DNA from: an uncultured Collinsella sp.
GTDB taxonomy: Bacteria; Actinomycetota; Coriobacteriia; Coriobacteriales; Coriobacteriaceae
Reading direction: 5' to 3'
Assembly: GCA_934617135.1 (NCBI GenBank)
Contig: CAKTUC010000043.1
Coordinates: forward strand, 1-11,413
DNA: 11,413 nucleotides
This document shows, piece after piece, positions 11,364 to 11,413 of this stretch. Both the position numbers and the translations under genes were made by a program. The notes beneath the pieces are model-generated. The model saw only the letters and a program-made list of their open reading frames with translations, did not search any database and was not told the origin of the DNA. Each line of letters starts with the position of its first letter. Position 1 is the first letter of the stretch.

Positions 11364-11413
11364 CTAGGAGACGACGCCCGTCGCGTTGCCGATAACAACG
11401 ACGACACACATGA
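11364..11413 (-). CDS. Probable 3' end of a convergent gene (partial)
   Basis: On the minus strand an open frame enters from the right edge and stops at TAG (plus-strand CTA at 11364-11366). The visible residues end VIGNATGVVS and look like coding sequence, with GC-rich third positions like the neighbouring genes. Its stop lies just past the terminator at 11331-11356, as expected for convergent genes. Sixteen codons are too few to name a family. Confidence 0.35.
   Translation of the reverse strand, partial: MCVVVVIGNATGVVS

Overview
The window reads as chromosomal DNA of a GC-rich, low-redundancy actinobacterium. The best guess is a gut Coriobacteriia member close to Collinsella. This rests on codon use, the fused energy-coupling factor (ECF) ATPase, the aspartate racemase/D-aspartate ligase pair, and a Trp-codon leader of the kind used for attenuation in Actinobacteria. 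No 16S or other marker gene is present, so the genus is an inference. I found no tRNA, rRNA, CRISPR array, transposase or phage gene.

Layout: (a) 1-488: the end of a YegS/diacylglycerol-kinase-type lipid kinase, a 30-residue one-helix membrane peptide, and a strong terminator. (b) 489-2517: an intergenic region rich in direct and inverted repeats, then a secreted, C-terminally membrane-anchored C69 (Ntn-hydrolase) dipeptidase. (c) 2602-6877, the most interesting part: a promoter, a 22-codon leader peptide with three consecutive Trp codons, an 11-bp terminator hairpin, two tandem paralogous ECF substrate-binding (S) proteins, a fused double-ATPase EcfA and EcfT. This looks like a complete ECF importer whose first S protein is under tryptophan attenuation, so it is probably a tryptophan importer. 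(d) 6908-9175, minus strand: a D-aspartate ligase-like ATP-grasp enzyme followed by an Asp/Glu racemase, together a module making and attaching D-Asp in peptidoglycan cross-bridges. (e) 9311-9943: a stand-alone MOSC-domain protein. (f) 9944-11356: a region of SoxR-box-like palindromes, then a secreted coiled-coil protein with a lysozyme/transglycosylase-like C-terminal domain and its terminator. The last 50 bases probably hold the 3' end of a convergent gene.

Taken together, the window combines peptide and amino-acid scavenging (surface dipeptidase, ECF import) with cell-envelope building and remodelling (lipid kinase, D-Asp cross-bridge, wall hydrolase). The strongest candidates for something little described are the trpL-ECF attenuator, the asymmetric ATP sites predicted for the fused EcfA, and the large palindromic elements between the ECF genes.
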